A DNA stretch of 64,000 bases from Sporolactobacillus shoreicorticis (GTDB lineage Bacteria > Bacillota > Bacilli > Bacillales > Sporolactobacillaceae). Under the pieces are notes generated by a model that was given only the letters and a program-made list of their open reading frames with translations, was not told the DNA's origin and made no database searches. Below, in pieces: positions 45,848 through 55,593 of the stretch (positions are counted from its first letter, which is position 1; each line of letters opens with the position of its first letter). The position numbers and the translations under genes were made by a program. The DNA lies in assembly GCF_024125445.1 (NCBI RefSeq), contig NZ_JAMXWM010000006.1, forward strand, positions 146,829 to 210,828, written 5' to 3'.

Positions 45848-46891
45848 ATGATAGAAACGCAAGTGTGGCGAGTAGATCCTGAAGCCGTTGATCTCGAACA
45901 GACGCCTCAGATCAAAGCGGCAGCGGAGAAACTTGTCCGGGGCGAGATTGTTGCCTTTCCGACTGAGACCGTTTATGGACTTGGCGGCAATGCGAAATTA
46001 CGGGATTCCGTTCAAAAAATTTATGAAGCAAAAGGAAGACCAAGCGATAATCCGTTAATTGTCCATGTCGCTAATTTGGAACAGGTGCGCGCTCTATGCA
46101 CCGAAATTCATCCAATTGCCAAGAAGCTAATCGATACATTTTGGCCCGGGCCGCTGACGCTCGTATTGCCGTCTCGAGGAGAGGTTTCTAACGCGGTAAC
46201 AGCTGGGTTACCTACGGTCGCGGTTCGTATGCCGAGCCATCCGGTCGCGCGTGCGCTGATCCTTGCCTCCGGACTGCCTATTGCTGCACCATCGGCAAAT
46301 AGTTCAGGAAGACCGAGCCCGACACGAGCGGATCATGTGTTTCACGACTTAGATGGTAAAATCGCAGGAATTCTCGACGGAGGGGAAACGGGCGTCGGCG
46401 TTGAGTCCACTGTTGTGGATTGCACAACGACACCGATCACGATTCTTCGTCCCGGCGGTATATCAAAGGAAAAATTGATTGAAGCGGTCGGTGCGGTGGC
46501 AGATGACCCCGGGTTGACTCGCTTGGATCAGACGCCTAAGGCACCAGGTATGAAATATAAGCACTATGCTCCGGAAGCGATGATGTATCTGGTCCCGGCC
46601 GGCAAAGACAGAATTCATGAACTCATTGCTTCTCAGGAAAATAGCGGCCGAACGATCGGTGTACTGACAACTGAAGAAAATAGGGACAGCTACCCTGAGG
46701 CGGATGCTGTTCTCGTTTGCGGCAAACGGAGCAAACCGGAAACAGTGGCCCATCATTTGTTTGACGTACTTCGCAGCTTTGATCAAAAAAAGGTTGATGT
46801 CATTTACAGTGAAACTTTCTCGGAAAACGGAATCGGCAAAGCGGTTATGAATCGGCTTTCCAAAGCAGCAGGCGGACGAGTTGTTGATTAA
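45848..46891 (+). CDS. ywlC: Threonylcarbamoyladenylate synthase (Sua5/YwlC)
   Basis: This 347-residue two-domain enzyme makes threonylcarbamoyl-AMP for the t6A37 modification of tRNAs. The N-terminal YrdC domain shows PTETVYGLGGNA, KIYEAKGRPSDNPLIVHV, FWPGPLTLV and APSANSSGRPSPT. The C-terminal Sua5 domain follows LRPGGIS and GMKYKHYAPEA. Its length is that of Sua5, not the short TsaC. Ribosome-binding site aaagggga. A terminator follows, after which the Bacillus gene order is interrupted by the glucosidase region. Confidence 0.94.
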   Translation: MIETQVWRVDPEAVDLEQTPQIKAAAEKLVRGEIVAFPTETVYGLGGNAKLRDSVQKIYEAKGRPSDNPLIVHVANLEQVRALCTEIHPIAKKLIDTFWPGPLTLVLPSRGEVSNAVTAGLPTVAVRMPSHPVARALILASGLPIAAPSANSSGRPSPTRADHVFHDLDGKIAGILDGGETGVGVESTVVDCTTTPITILRPGGISKEKLIEAVGAVADDPGLTRLDQTPKAPGMKYKHYAPEAMMYLVPAGKDRIHELIASQENSGRTIGVLTTEENRDSYPEADAVLVCGKRSKPETVAHHLFDVLRSFDQKKVDVIYSETFSENGIGKAVMNRLSKAAGGRVVD

Positions 46892-46910
46892 TCAACCAGA
46901 ATGCAGAATG

Positions 46911-46950
46911 AAAAAACGTCAGAGAATCAAACGATTCCCAGGCGTTTTTT
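46911..46950 (+). terminator. Terminator of ywlC
   Basis: AAAAAACG (46911-46918) pairs with CGTTTTTT (46943-46950), with an inner GAATC/GATTC pairing. Confidence 0.8.
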
Positions 46951-47654
46951 GCTTTTTTTGGTTAAAGGAAGGGCTTCTGTCCTGATTCATCTTTGCACCG
47001 ATGTGCCTGTGTTGCTATTCCATTGGTAAAACGAAGGGTGAAATTGTTCAATGACTGCATTGATGGCAGCAAACTCTGGATCTTTGCGGTGTAAAACTGA
47101 GGCAGCCACAATGGAAGCAAATAAAACCAGTTGGCATTTCATGTGACCGCATTGGGAAAAACATTATGTACACCTTGATCAAACAATTTGGAGGACTCAA
47201 TCCTGAAGAAATCAATAACATAATCCCTTATGCAGAACTTATAAAGAGCAAAACTACCTGATATCCATTCAATGAGCTAAGAGATTGTTCTCACAAAAAG
47301 ACAATTATCAGTAGGACCCACATTGCCGATCTCGTCTAAAGGGATTTCAAAGGATTAACACCCCGTTCAATATAATCGACAAATAAATCTGTATTTTTTA
47401 TTACGGTTGGGCAACAAACGTTAATAGTTGCTAAAGAAATGATAATAAATTGATTGCGGGTCTTCATTACAGTAAATCTTTTGATATACTGTTTGCGTTA
47501 TGAATCAAGATGTTAAAGCAAATTCAAAATAATCTGGTTTGTACCTACATTATATAATATAAAATTTTTATATAAATGAGAATATTTTCCTATCTTGGTG
47601 AATATATTATACGTTTCTAAAACAACAAATTTTAGTATGCTAAACTGATTTCAA
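46951..47654. other. AT-rich non-coding stretch, probably decayed sequence
   Basis: About 700 bp with no supportable gene. A 31-codon frame beginning near 47167 (MYTLIKQFGGLNPEEINNII to a stop) reads like the tail of a protein but has no ribosome-binding site. Base composition is clearly more AT-rich than the flanking housekeeping genes. Confidence 0.45.
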
Positions 47655-47671
47655 AGAAAGGAGGTGATCCC

Positions 47672-47794
47672 GTGCCAGACATTATTAATTTTTTGAAAGG
47701 CAAATGTTTACTAAATCAGCAGAAAAGAGTTCATGCTGCTGATCCATTCTGCCAAAATAGTCGCTGTGTCCAGCTTTGGGATGTGTATGGTTAG
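47672..47794 (+). CDS. 40-residue peptide with a maximal Shine-Dalgarno; weakly ComX-like
   Basis: The frame starts GTG 47672 and encodes a 40-residue peptide with three Cys. It opens MPDIINFLKGKCLLNQQ and ends AADPFCQNSRCVQLWDVYG. The ribosome-binding region AGAAAGGAGGTGATCC (47655-47670) is complementary to 16 nt of the usual Bacilli 16S rRNA 3' tail, with 7 nt from GGAGG to the start. The beginning (M-x-D-I/L-I-N-Y/F) and the single Trp near the C-terminus recall ComX competence pheromone precursors. It is shorter than ComX and no comQ or comP lies nearby. It could equally be an unrelated small peptide. A terminator follows. Confidence 0.45.
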   Translation: MPDIINFLKGKCLLNQQKRVHAADPFCQNSRCVQLWDVYG

Positions 47795-47870
47795 TCCGAT
47801 CCGTCATCTTTATCCGTTAATTTTCTTTAAGTACACCTATCTCAATCGTTTTCGCAAAATGCGTAAAAGA

Positions 47871-47905
47871 AAATGACCAGACAATGCACTGTCTGATCAT
47901 TTATT
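47871..47905 (+). terminator. Terminator of the small-peptide gene
   Basis: AAATGACCAGACA (47871-47883) pairs with TGTCTGATCATTT (47890-47902), with one mismatch in 13. The run after it is only moderately T-rich. Confidence 0.65.
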
Positions 47906-48090
47906 GTTGCCTCATGTCTGAGAATAAAAAAACATTGAGACACTAATAGTATAGTACACTATTATACTTCCTAGTGCCCAACTTTATAATTTTTTCTATA
48001 TTTCAGTTGTTGTAACAAAGGATCCAAAAAAGTAAATTCCGAAATTTGAATCCGTCAATTGAAGAAAATGGGATAAGGAAGTGTAAAAAT

Positions 48091-50679
48091 ATGATTTTAA
48101 AAAGAGTAATAAAAGGATGGCTAATGATCGCACTGGTCATTTCAATACTTTTGCCGTCCACTTATTTTGCTCAAACGGCGTATGCAGATATGCAGCCTCA
48201 CCCTGAGAAACCTTTGGATAAAAATAATCTAGAGAAGCCTATGAGCGTACAAAATGTAGAGCGCTTGAATAACGGTGTCAAACTAGATTTGGGGAAACAG
48301 GAAGCTTATATTCGAGTGCTCTCATCCGATACAGCAAAAGTATCGCTCTTAAACAAAGGCGATAAAGAAGAAAACACTGTGGGGATTGCGAAAACGGATT
48401 GGCCAACTTCTAAATTCAAAGTAAATAAATCCAATAAGAAAATCGTCATTACGACAAACAGCTTAACGATAGATATTAAACAAAAGCCGTTCGGAATCAA
48501 ATTTCTGGACAAAAACGGGAAAACGATCAATGAAGATGCTAATCAAGGCATGGGATATGAAAATGGGAAACCTTATGTGTTCAAGAAAACAGACAAAAGT
48601 GAAAATTTTTATGGTATTGGTGAGAAAACCGATGGATTGAATAAGCGTGGTAAGGAAGAAGCTGTCTGGCATCAGGATCCGTTTCCATATGAGGCAAAGT
48701 ACGGTTATTCCTCTGTTCCGTTTTTTATCGGTTTGAACGACAAAAAGGCGTACGGTATTTTATTCGATACTACATGGCGTTCTTATTATAATTTTGCGAA
48801 AGAAAGTGACGATTACTATTACTTCTATGCCGATAGCGGCAAACTTACCTATTATTTCATCAACGGCCCAAAAATGAAAGACGTTATTAATCGATTTACT
48901 GACTTAACAGGGAAAATGCAAATGCCTCCTGAATGGGCATTGGGATTTCAACAATCATCATGGGGCTATCATCAAAATGATGTTGAGCAGGTTGCCAAGG
49001 AGTACCGTGACAAGAAGATTCCATTGGATGGTCTCATGCTGGATATCGAATGGATGGATGACTATAAAAACTTTACATGGGGATCAAACTTTCCCGATCC
49101 GAACGGAATGAACAAAACGTTGAAAGATCTTGGCTTACACTATACGACAATTATTGATCCGGCGATTAGAGTACCTGATCCGGGTCAGCCGGAATACGCC
49201 CCTTATACAGAAGGGACACAAAAAGATCTTTGGGTTAAAAATCCGGACGGAAGCAACTTTTTGGGAAAAGTTTGGCCATGGGGCGTTCCATCCAAATCCG
49301 TGTTCCCCAACTTTCTAAAGAAAGATACTCGCGATTGGTGGGCGCAGCAGCATAAAGCGATGTTTGACAAAGGCGCAGACGGAGTTTGGAATGACATGAA
49401 TGAGCCTGTGAACTTCAGCGAAGAAGATCACTGGACGTTACCATTGGATAGGATATTTGAAGCAGACGATGGCAGTAAGTATACGCATGAAGAGGTTCAC
49501 AATATTTATCCATTTCTTGAGGATCAAGCCACAAACGAAGCTTTTAAACGCTTAAAACCAAATACCAGACCATTTGTACTAACACGTTCTTTGTATACCG
49601 GCGCTCAGCGTTATACAACAGCCACATGGACAGGCGATAATCATAGTAATTGGGATCATTTAAAAATGTCGATATCACAAGACGCAAATGTTGGCTTAAC
49701 CGGATTCCCATTTGTAGGAAATGATATCGGTGGATTTTCAAAAAATAAAGAATTAGGTGAAGAATGTACACCGGAATTGTTTGCGCGTTGGGTGGAGGTT
49801 GGTTCCTTCCTCCCGCTTTCCAGAGATCATTATAATAATGACGGTAAGAGTCCTTCTACAACAGAATCATACATGCAAAGGCAAGAACCATGGCAATTTG
49901 GCAAGCAAGTTGAGGATATTAGCCGCAAGTATATCAATATGCGCTATGAGCTGATGCCATACCTGTACAACGCATTTAAAAGCGCTCATGAGACAGGGAA
50001 TCTTATTCTTCAACCACTGGTATATCGATTCCAGGATGATGCGAACACGCACAATACCGAAGACCAATTCATGTTCGGTAATTCAATTATGATTGCGCCG
50101 GTATTGACTCAGGGAGCAACTTCACGTAACGTGTACTTACCCGATGGGGCAAAATGGATCGACTACTGGACTGGTGCAGAGTACAAAGGTGGACAAACGA
50201 TCAGCAAACAAGCTGATCTCGGAACACTGCCTATCTACGTGAAGAAAGATTCCATCATTCCTAGTCGTGATGATGTTCAACAACATACCGGCGAAAAACC
50301 ACTGACGAATCTGACGCTTGACACTTATCTTGATCATAAAGCGACTTATAGTTACTATCAGGATGACGGAATCTCGGAGGATTATATCAAAGGTCAATAC
50401 AACTTGACTGATATAAAAGTTGGTAAAATTGGCCGGACGACTGTATTCAGCGCAGATCAGAAGATTAATCGATACCATTCGGATCTTAAGAGCTATACAT
50501 TAAAGCTGCACGATGCAAAAGATCCGAAATTGGTAATCGGCGGTTTAAAAAAATACACTAAAGTAAGCAATCTCAAAGATCTCGATGAAAAAAGCAGAGG
50601 CTATTATTTTGACTCGGCAGAAAAAATTCTGTATGTGAAGATTCCTGTCAGCGGACATACAAAAGTGATTATTCACTGA
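48091..50679 (+). CDS. Secreted GH31 family alpha-glucosidase
   Basis: This 862-residue glycoside hydrolase has a clear signal peptide at residues 1-28 (basic start, hydrophobic core, cleavage near AYADM). The GH31 catalytic nucleophile region is WNDMNEPVNF, preceded by GLMLDIEWMDDYKNF and followed by the acid/base region TGDNHSNWDHLKMS and GNDIGGF. A C-terminal beta domain of about 150 residues includes YYQDDGISEDY. It hydrolyses alpha-1,4/1,6-glucosides outside the cell. Start 48091 follows aaggaagtg. The gene is more AT-rich than its neighbours and interrupts the conserved ywlC-mntP order, suggesting acquisition. Confidence 0.9.
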   Translation: MILKRVIKGWLMIALVISILLPSTYFAQTAYADMQPHPEKPLDKNNLEKPMSVQNVERLNNGVKLDLGKQEAYIRVLSSDTAKVSLLNKGDKEENTVGIAKTDWPTSKFKVNKSNKKIVITTNSLTIDIKQKPFGIKFLDKNGKTINEDANQGMGYENGKPYVFKKTDKSENFYGIGEKTDGLNKRGKEEAVWHQDPFPYEAKYGYSSVPFFIGLNDKKAYGILFDTTWRSYYNFAKESDDYYYFYADSGKLTYYFINGPKMKDVINRFTDLTGKMQMPPEWALGFQQSSWGYHQNDVEQVAKEYRDKKIPLDGLMLDIEWMDDYKNFTWGSNFPDPNGMNKTLKDLGLHYTTIIDPAIRVPDPGQPEYAPYTEGTQKDLWVKNPDGSNFLGKVWPWGVPSKSVFPNFLKKDTRDWWAQQHKAMFDKGADGVWNDMNEPVNFSEEDHWTLPLDRIFEADDGSKYTHEEVHNIYPFLEDQATNEAFKRLKPNTRPFVLTRSLYTGAQRYTTATWTGDNHSNWDHLKMSISQDANVGLTGFPFVGNDIGGFSKNKELGEECTPELFARWVEVGSFLPLSRDHYNNDGKSPSTTESYMQRQEPWQFGKQVEDISRKYINMRYELMPYLYNAFKSAHETGNLILQPLVYRFQDDANTHNTEDQFMFGNSIMIAPVLTQGATSRNVYLPDGAKWIDYWTGAEYKGGQTISKQADLGTLPIYVKKDSIIPSRDDVQQHTGEKPLTNLTLDTYLDHKATYSYYQDDGISEDYIKGQYNLTDIKVGKIGRTTVFSADQKINRYHSDLKSYTLKLHDAKDPKLVIGGLKKYTKVSNLKDLDEKSRGYYFDSAEKILYVKIPVSGHTKVIIH

Positions 50680-50697
50680 TTTTATTCAGATACGAAC

Positions 50698-50735
50698 AGC
50701 ATCTCATTGCTCTTATGAGCAGAGGTGCTTTTTTG
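50698..50735 (+). terminator. Terminator of the alpha-glucosidase gene
   Basis: GCATCTC (50699-50705) pairs with GAGGTGC (50722-50728), with an inner TGCTC/GAGCA stem. A T-run follows. Confidence 0.8.
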
Positions 50736-50801
50736 TTTCCAATGTCTATTTGCTGGTGGACATGCATAAAGTGTTTTATGAACATGAAGGAGGAGACGAG
50801 C

Positions 50802-51371
50802 GTGACAGAAGAGCTGATCAATCAGGCTATGGCCATGAGTATCATGGCGATTGCACTTGGTATGGATGCATTCTCAGTTTGTATGGGAATGGGCATGACC
50901 GTGTTCCGTATGAGAAGAGCGGTCTGGGCAGGCATGTGGATTGGTCTATTTCATATCCTTATGCCATTGATTGGCATCGTTTTAGGCCATTTGCTGTCTA
51001 CCCGTTTTGGAACCATTGCGGAAATGGCTGGCGGATTATTACTTCTGATTATCGGTTTTCAAATGATTTTGTCACTGGTACGCCCATCCTCGGTTCATTC
51101 GGGAACAGGATACACTTCTGATGCAAGTTTACTCGTCTTTGCGTTCAGTGTCAGCATCGACAGTTTTTCGGTTGGCCTAAGTATGGGTCTGTTTCGTACT
51201 AAATTGCTGGCAACGGTTTTTTTATTTGGATTGACAAGCATGATGATGGCATGGACAGGCTTTTATCTCGGTCGAAAAACGGGAAAATTTTTTGGCAAAT
51301 ACGGCGAGGTACTTGGCGGAATTATCCTTTTTCTGCTTGGGTTAAAGCTATTGCTGCAGCATTCGATTTAA
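50802..51371 (+). CDS. mntP: Manganese efflux pump MntP
   Basis: This 189-residue protein has six membrane segments in two similar halves. The acidic metal-binding motifs GMDAFSVCMGMG (first half) and SIDSFSVGLSMG (second half) are diagnostic of MntP. It exports excess Mn(II). It corresponds to ywlD in B. subtilis. GTG 50802 is about 7 nt after aaggaggag; a longer frame to 50715 includes the previous gene's terminator. No yybP-ykoY-type manganese riboswitch is evident. Confidence 0.93.
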   Translation: MTEELINQAMAMSIMAIALGMDAFSVCMGMGMTVFRMRRAVWAGMWIGLFHILMPLIGIVLGHLLSTRFGTIAEMAGGLLLLIIGFQMILSLVRPSSVHSGTGYTSDASLLVFAFSVSIDSFSVGLSMGLFRTKLLATVFLFGLTSMMMAWTGFYLGRKTGKFFGKYGEVLGGIILFLLGLKLLLQHSI

Positions 51372-51532
51372 AAGGCCATATGGGAATATGCGTTTTTGAA
51401 AGATTTTGTATTATTTCCCGGGTAATGAAACCTTCATGATGAACGATGTCAAATCATGCATGATCGGTGCAGGATCAGCATAACCTGTTATAATAACGGT
51501 GTAGTTATTATCGATACGAGGAAGGTATGATT

Positions 51533-52111
51533 ATGGAGGTACTTGATCCAAAACGAATGCAAGAGATGAGCCAGGCACTGGAAAATTTGCGGCAAGTAAT
51601 GCCTTTTAATAACAAAATGTTGCTTGTAGTCGGCTGCAGTACGAGTGAAGTGGAAGGGAAAAAGATCGGCACATCAGGTTCGCTGAATACCGCTGCATCT
51701 ATTTATGCAGCGGTAAAAAAATGTCATGAACAAACCGGAGTGCATTTCGCTTTTCAATGCTGTGAGCATTTAAATAGAGCACTTGTCATTGATCGACAAT
51801 TAGCGGAGCAGAACAATTATGATGAAGTAACCGTACGTCCGATCCGCCATGCAGGTGGATCAATGGCTGCCTATGCATTTGAACATATGAATGATCCGAT
51901 TGTGGTTGAATTTATCCGGGCCGACGGGGGGCTGGACATCGGTGACACGCTGATTGGCATGCATCTCAAGCATGTTGCAGTGCCCGTTCGCAGCAGCGTT
52001 ACAGCTATTGGCAATGCCCACCTGGTGATGGCGCGAACACGGCCGAAGCTCATTGGTGGAGAACGAGCTGTTTATCCGATGAAAGAGATGATGGGGCAAA
52101 GAGAATGCTGA
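51533..52111 (+). CDS. ywlG: YwlG family protein (UPF0340)
   Basis: The product has 192 residues. Family features are LLVVGCSTSEVEGKKIGTSGS, FQCCEHLNRALVI and the C-terminal HLVMARTRPKLIGGERA. The fold resembles a nucleotide-binding alpha/beta domain, but the function is not known. It normally lies upstream of glyA; here the order is mntP-ywlG, and ywlE and ywlF of B. subtilis are missing. ATG 51533 is 8 nt after gaggaagg. Confidence 0.88.
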   Translation: MEVLDPKRMQEMSQALENLRQVMPFNNKMLLVVGCSTSEVEGKKIGTSGSLNTAASIYAAVKKCHEQTGVHFAFQCCEHLNRALVIDRQLAEQNNYDEVTVRPIRHAGGSMAAYAFEHMNDPIVVEFIRADGGLDIGDTLIGMHLKHVAVPVRSSVTAIGNAHLVMARTRPKLIGGERAVYPMKEMMGQREC

Positions 52112-52152
52112 AACACCCCCTTTCCAATTTGCTGGAATGAGGGTGTTTCAGC
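52107..52152. terminator. Bidirectional terminator
   Basis: GCTGAAACACCC (52107-52118) pairs with GGGTGTTTCAGC (52141-52152), a perfect 12-bp stem between convergent ywlG and the GH66 gene. Confidence 0.85.
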
Positions 52153-52172
52153 ATCATGAATAGTAATATTTG

Positions 52173-53943
52173 TTATCTATAATCAAAAACAAGCATGTCC
52201 CAGTAGCGGAGCGTAGGAAGCATGATATGAACGCGCCCGCTTTTTTGCTTGAAACGCAGCGGTATTGGCTGGCCTTGTTTCCGGTCCGGCGATGCGAGCC
52301 AAACACTCTTTATCGGCTTTGCTTCATCCAGTGTAAAATCGAGGTTATGTCTTATTTGTGGCGTTGGCTGCGTGCCGTCACGATCACGCCATTTTATTGA
52401 ATTCGCATCGAGAAAATTGATGAAATGAATTATTTTGTTTTGTGCCTTTTTTTTCGCAAATACCCATAAGTGTCCTTGAGTCGGAACATTCGAAATGGGA
52501 ATCCGTTTGTTTGAATGGATACGAACAGCCGCATTTTCGACATCATCGCGAAGAAGCGTTTCATAAGCGGTTAGAAAATCATAGTAATGAACCAGTTGAC
52601 TCGAAAGCGAAGCGGTCATCGTTAAATCATGATTTGGAAAATATTCCTTGGACAACATATGCTCACCAAGCTCCAGATGGGCGCCATCGGATGCGAAAAT
52701 GACGCTGTCCGTCAGCAGAACACCAGCTTCGTTAAAATGACCTGAATGATCATAGTCCATGTAAGCAGCTAGGACGCTGTTTTTCTTCCCCGATGACAGC
52801 TTAGCATTCGTGTCAATGATCTGTTTCAAATTGAAATAGTCAGGGTCATTATCGTCCCAGACCTCGGTATAAAGAAAATCGACCGGTGCTTTTGCAATAT
52901 CTGACTGGCCAAATTGTCCGACGGCATTCATGACAAGCGATTTATTTGGATCTGCTGTTTTTATCCTTGAGAGAAAAGGAGTGAAACTGTCGGCGAGGGC
53001 GACGGGTTGTCCGTCGCTGTTATACACTTTGCCGCGATCACCAAGCTGATCGATATGCCATCCGTCAAAAGGTAAATACGTATAAATGTTTTTCTGTTGA
53101 CTGGTCAGGTAGTTTTGCCATTCTTGATTTGCCGGATTCATCAAATAGATGGCACTCTTCCATCCGTCTGGCAGGGAATTGACATCCACCTGATCATGAT
53201 CCGGATCTTTAAAAAGAAACCAGCTGCGCTGCGTTCCATCCTGCTCGGAGTTCGCAAGCGCACCATAAATAAGATTGTAGGACATTGCTTTCATTTGTCG
53301 ACGATGTGCTTCATCAATATAAGACAGAATAGTCTTTTTCTCGATTTGCCGATTTGCGATATCCGTCCATGAATCGGGTACCTTCCCGCTTGCAACCGTT
53401 AATGGCTGATGATGCTTCGCGCTCCAATCATAAAACTGCAGACCATTTATATGATAACGATTCAGGCGGGCAATCGTTTTGGCAATCTGATCTTGTGATA
53501 ATGATGGAAAAGCACTGAGAAAACCATAACGAGGAAATTTATCCCAGTTTTCGGATACATCGACAGCGATGGATGCTGTCTGTTTTTTCGTCGGAGTTTT
53601 TGCCTCGATAACCACCAGATATCCTTGATTATTTTTGCTTGGCGGTGTCCACGTCCACTTATGGGATGTCGCGCGCATAGTTAAACGACTTTTGATCAAT
53701 TGCTTGATTAAGGCGATAATATTGAATGTTTAACCGAACCGATTTTTCGTTTGTACGCAAGGAAAAGATGACCGGCTGTCCCGGTTTATATTGGGCGCGA
53801 TCCGTTGTCAATGCTGAGAGCAGATTCCGGTTTGCTGTCCGCGGCACTTTATCGTCCTTTGGCGGATGTATCCGAATCAGCAGCGTGCCGATGAGCGTCA
53901 GAATGATCAGTGAAGGAAGGAGCCATTTATAGAGCCGTTTCAT
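52173..53943 (-). pseudogene. GH66 dextranase/cycloisomaltooligosaccharide transferase-like gene with a frameshift
   Basis: The first part (start ATG 53943 after agaggtggg) has a signal anchor MKRLYKWLLPSLIILTLIG and the GH66 N-terminal strand motif LTTDRAQYKPGQPVIFS. At a T4 run (53690-53693; A4 on the coding strand) the frame slips. Removing one base joins YYRLNQAIDQ to SRLTMRATSHKWTWTPP. The long second part contains the GH66 core: RYGFLSAFPS, NGLQFYDWSAKHHQPL, MSYNLIYGA, PFDGWHIDQLGDRG and YTEVWDDNDPDY (candidate catalytic acids). The second part alone (about 500 residues) lacks a secretion signal. Restored, it would be a secreted alpha-1,6-glucan enzyme. The break may be real or an assembly error. 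Confidence 0.82.
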
Positions 53944-54131
53944 AAACCCACCTCTAAATTCAGTGCTCATTTTAGTATACCATGAGTGCGATGCGATGAA
54001 ATAATTCATTTGGCATGTTGCGTTCATAGGGAAGATGGGGCACTGTATTTGTTTCGCAAACATTCACTTTTATAGGATAAAATGTGATAAACTTTACTTG
54101 AATTAGACTTGAGAGGAGTTGCACGCATTTC

Positions 54132-55388
54132 ATGAAGGGTATTAAAGCGAATGATCCTGAACTGTATCAAGCGATTGAGAAAGAATTAGGCAGACAGAGG
54201 AACAAAATCGAACTAATTGCATCTGAAAATTTTGTCAGTACATCGGTGCTTGAAGCGGCGGGCTCAGTTCTGACCAATAAATATGCGGAAGGCTATCCGG
54301 GACATCGCTATTATGGCGGCTGCGAATACGTTGATATCGTTGAAGATCTTGCGCGAGATCGGGCGCTTAAGCTTTTTGGCGGCGATCATGTGAATGTGCA
54401 GCCTCATTCAGGCGCTCAAGCAAATATGGCCGTGTATGAGACTCTATTAAAACCCGGCGATACGGTTTTGGGCATGAGACTGGCACATGGTGGGCATTTG
54501 ACCCATGGAAGCCCGGTCAACTTCAGCGGGCAGCTCTATAACTTTGTGGATTATGGCGTAACTAAAGAAACGCAAACGATTGATTATGATGAGGTTGCTC
54601 GTCAGGCGAAAGAACATAAACCGAAACTTATTGTAGCCGGAGCGAGTGCTTATCCGCGAATTATCGACTTTAAAAAGTTCCGCGAGATTGCCGACAGCAT
54701 TGGTGCATACCTGATGGTGGATATGGCGCATATTGCGGGACTTGTTGCCGCAGGACTTCACCCGAACCCGGTACCTTATGCGGATTTCGTGACGACAACC
54801 ACACATAAAACATTGCGCGGTCCGCGCGGCGGTATGATTATCTGCAAGCAGGAATTTGCAAAAAAGCTCGATAAAGCGATCTTTCCTGGAATTCAAGGCG
54901 GCCCGCTGATGCACATCATTGCCGCGAAGGCGATTGCTTTAGGCGAGGCACTTAAACCGGAGTTCAAGACATACGCGGCTCAGATCATCGCAAACAGCAA
55001 GGCGTTTGCAGCAACTCTCCAAGAACAGGGGATCGATCTTGTTTCGAGAGGAACGGACAACCATCTTGTACTTGCCGATGTACGCAGTCTCGAAATTACA
55101 GGAAAGAAAGCGGAAGCAGTTCTTGATGCTGTCGGAATCACAACGAATAAGAATGTAATTCCGTTTGACCCGGAAAAACCGTTCGTGACAAGTGGCGTAC
55201 GCATGGGGACACCGGCGGTAACAACGCGAGGATTTAAAGAAGACGATATGAAAGAAGTTGCTTCGATTATCGCACTGGCGCTTAAAAATCCGGACGATGA
55301 GCAGACTTTAGACGAAGCGGTGCGGCGAGTACATGTATTGACTGAGAAACATCCGCTGTATGCTGAAGGAACCGGTGCTTTTGCTTAA
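54132..55388 (+). CDS. glyA: Serine hydroxymethyltransferase
   Basis: This 418-residue PLP enzyme interconverts serine and glycine while charging tetrahydrofolate. The PLP Lys lies in [14 protein letters not shown] (about 226). Other family blocks are [20 protein letters not shown] and [19 protein letters not shown] 54132 lies about 13 nt from gagaggag, a slightly long spacing. It is followed by upp, then atp, as in B. subtilis. Confidence 0.96.
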   Translation: MKGIKANDPELYQAIEKELGRQRNKIELIASENFVSTSVLEAAGSVLTNKYAEGYPGHRYYGGCEYVDIVEDLARDRALKLFGGDHVNVQPHSGAQANMAVYETLLKPGDTVLGMRLAHGGHLTHGSPVNFSGQLYNFVDYGVTKETQTIDYDEVARQAKEHKPKLIVAGASAYPRIIDFKKFREIADSIGAYLMVDMAHIAGLVAAGLHPNPVPYADFVTTTTHKTLRGPRGGMIICKQEFAKKLDKAIFPGIQGGPLMHIIAAKAIALGEALKPEFKTYAAQIIANSKAFAATLQEQGIDLVSRGTDNHLVLADVRSLEITGKKAEAVLDAVGITTNKNVIPFDPEKPFVTSGVRMGTPAVTTRGFKEDDMKEVASIIALALKNPDDEQTLDEAVRRVHVLTEKHPLYAEGTGAFA

Positions 55389-55593
55389 TTGTTAAAATGA
55401 TTGCTTCGGGAGAATTCGGCCCGACTTTTTAATGCAAAAATGCAAAGATGATGCTTTATTCGGCACTGTTTATCGAACGGATTGTCATGAATGATGAACC
55501 GCTTAACAGTGACCACCGGCATCTTTCTTTAACAATGTCAATTGGATTAAAATTTTCGGTTGCTGTCGTGGCGATTGGAGGATGGAGGACAAA

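Noticed and set aside
47167..47262. 31-codon frame MYTLIKQFGGLNPEEINNII
   Set aside because: No ribosome-binding site or promoter. It is at most a remnant of a longer gene.
53659..54063. Separate small secreted protein upstream of the GH66 frame
   Set aside because: Its YKPGQPVIFS domain is the normal N-terminus of GH66 enzymes, and the frames join with a single-base change, so it is one broken gene.
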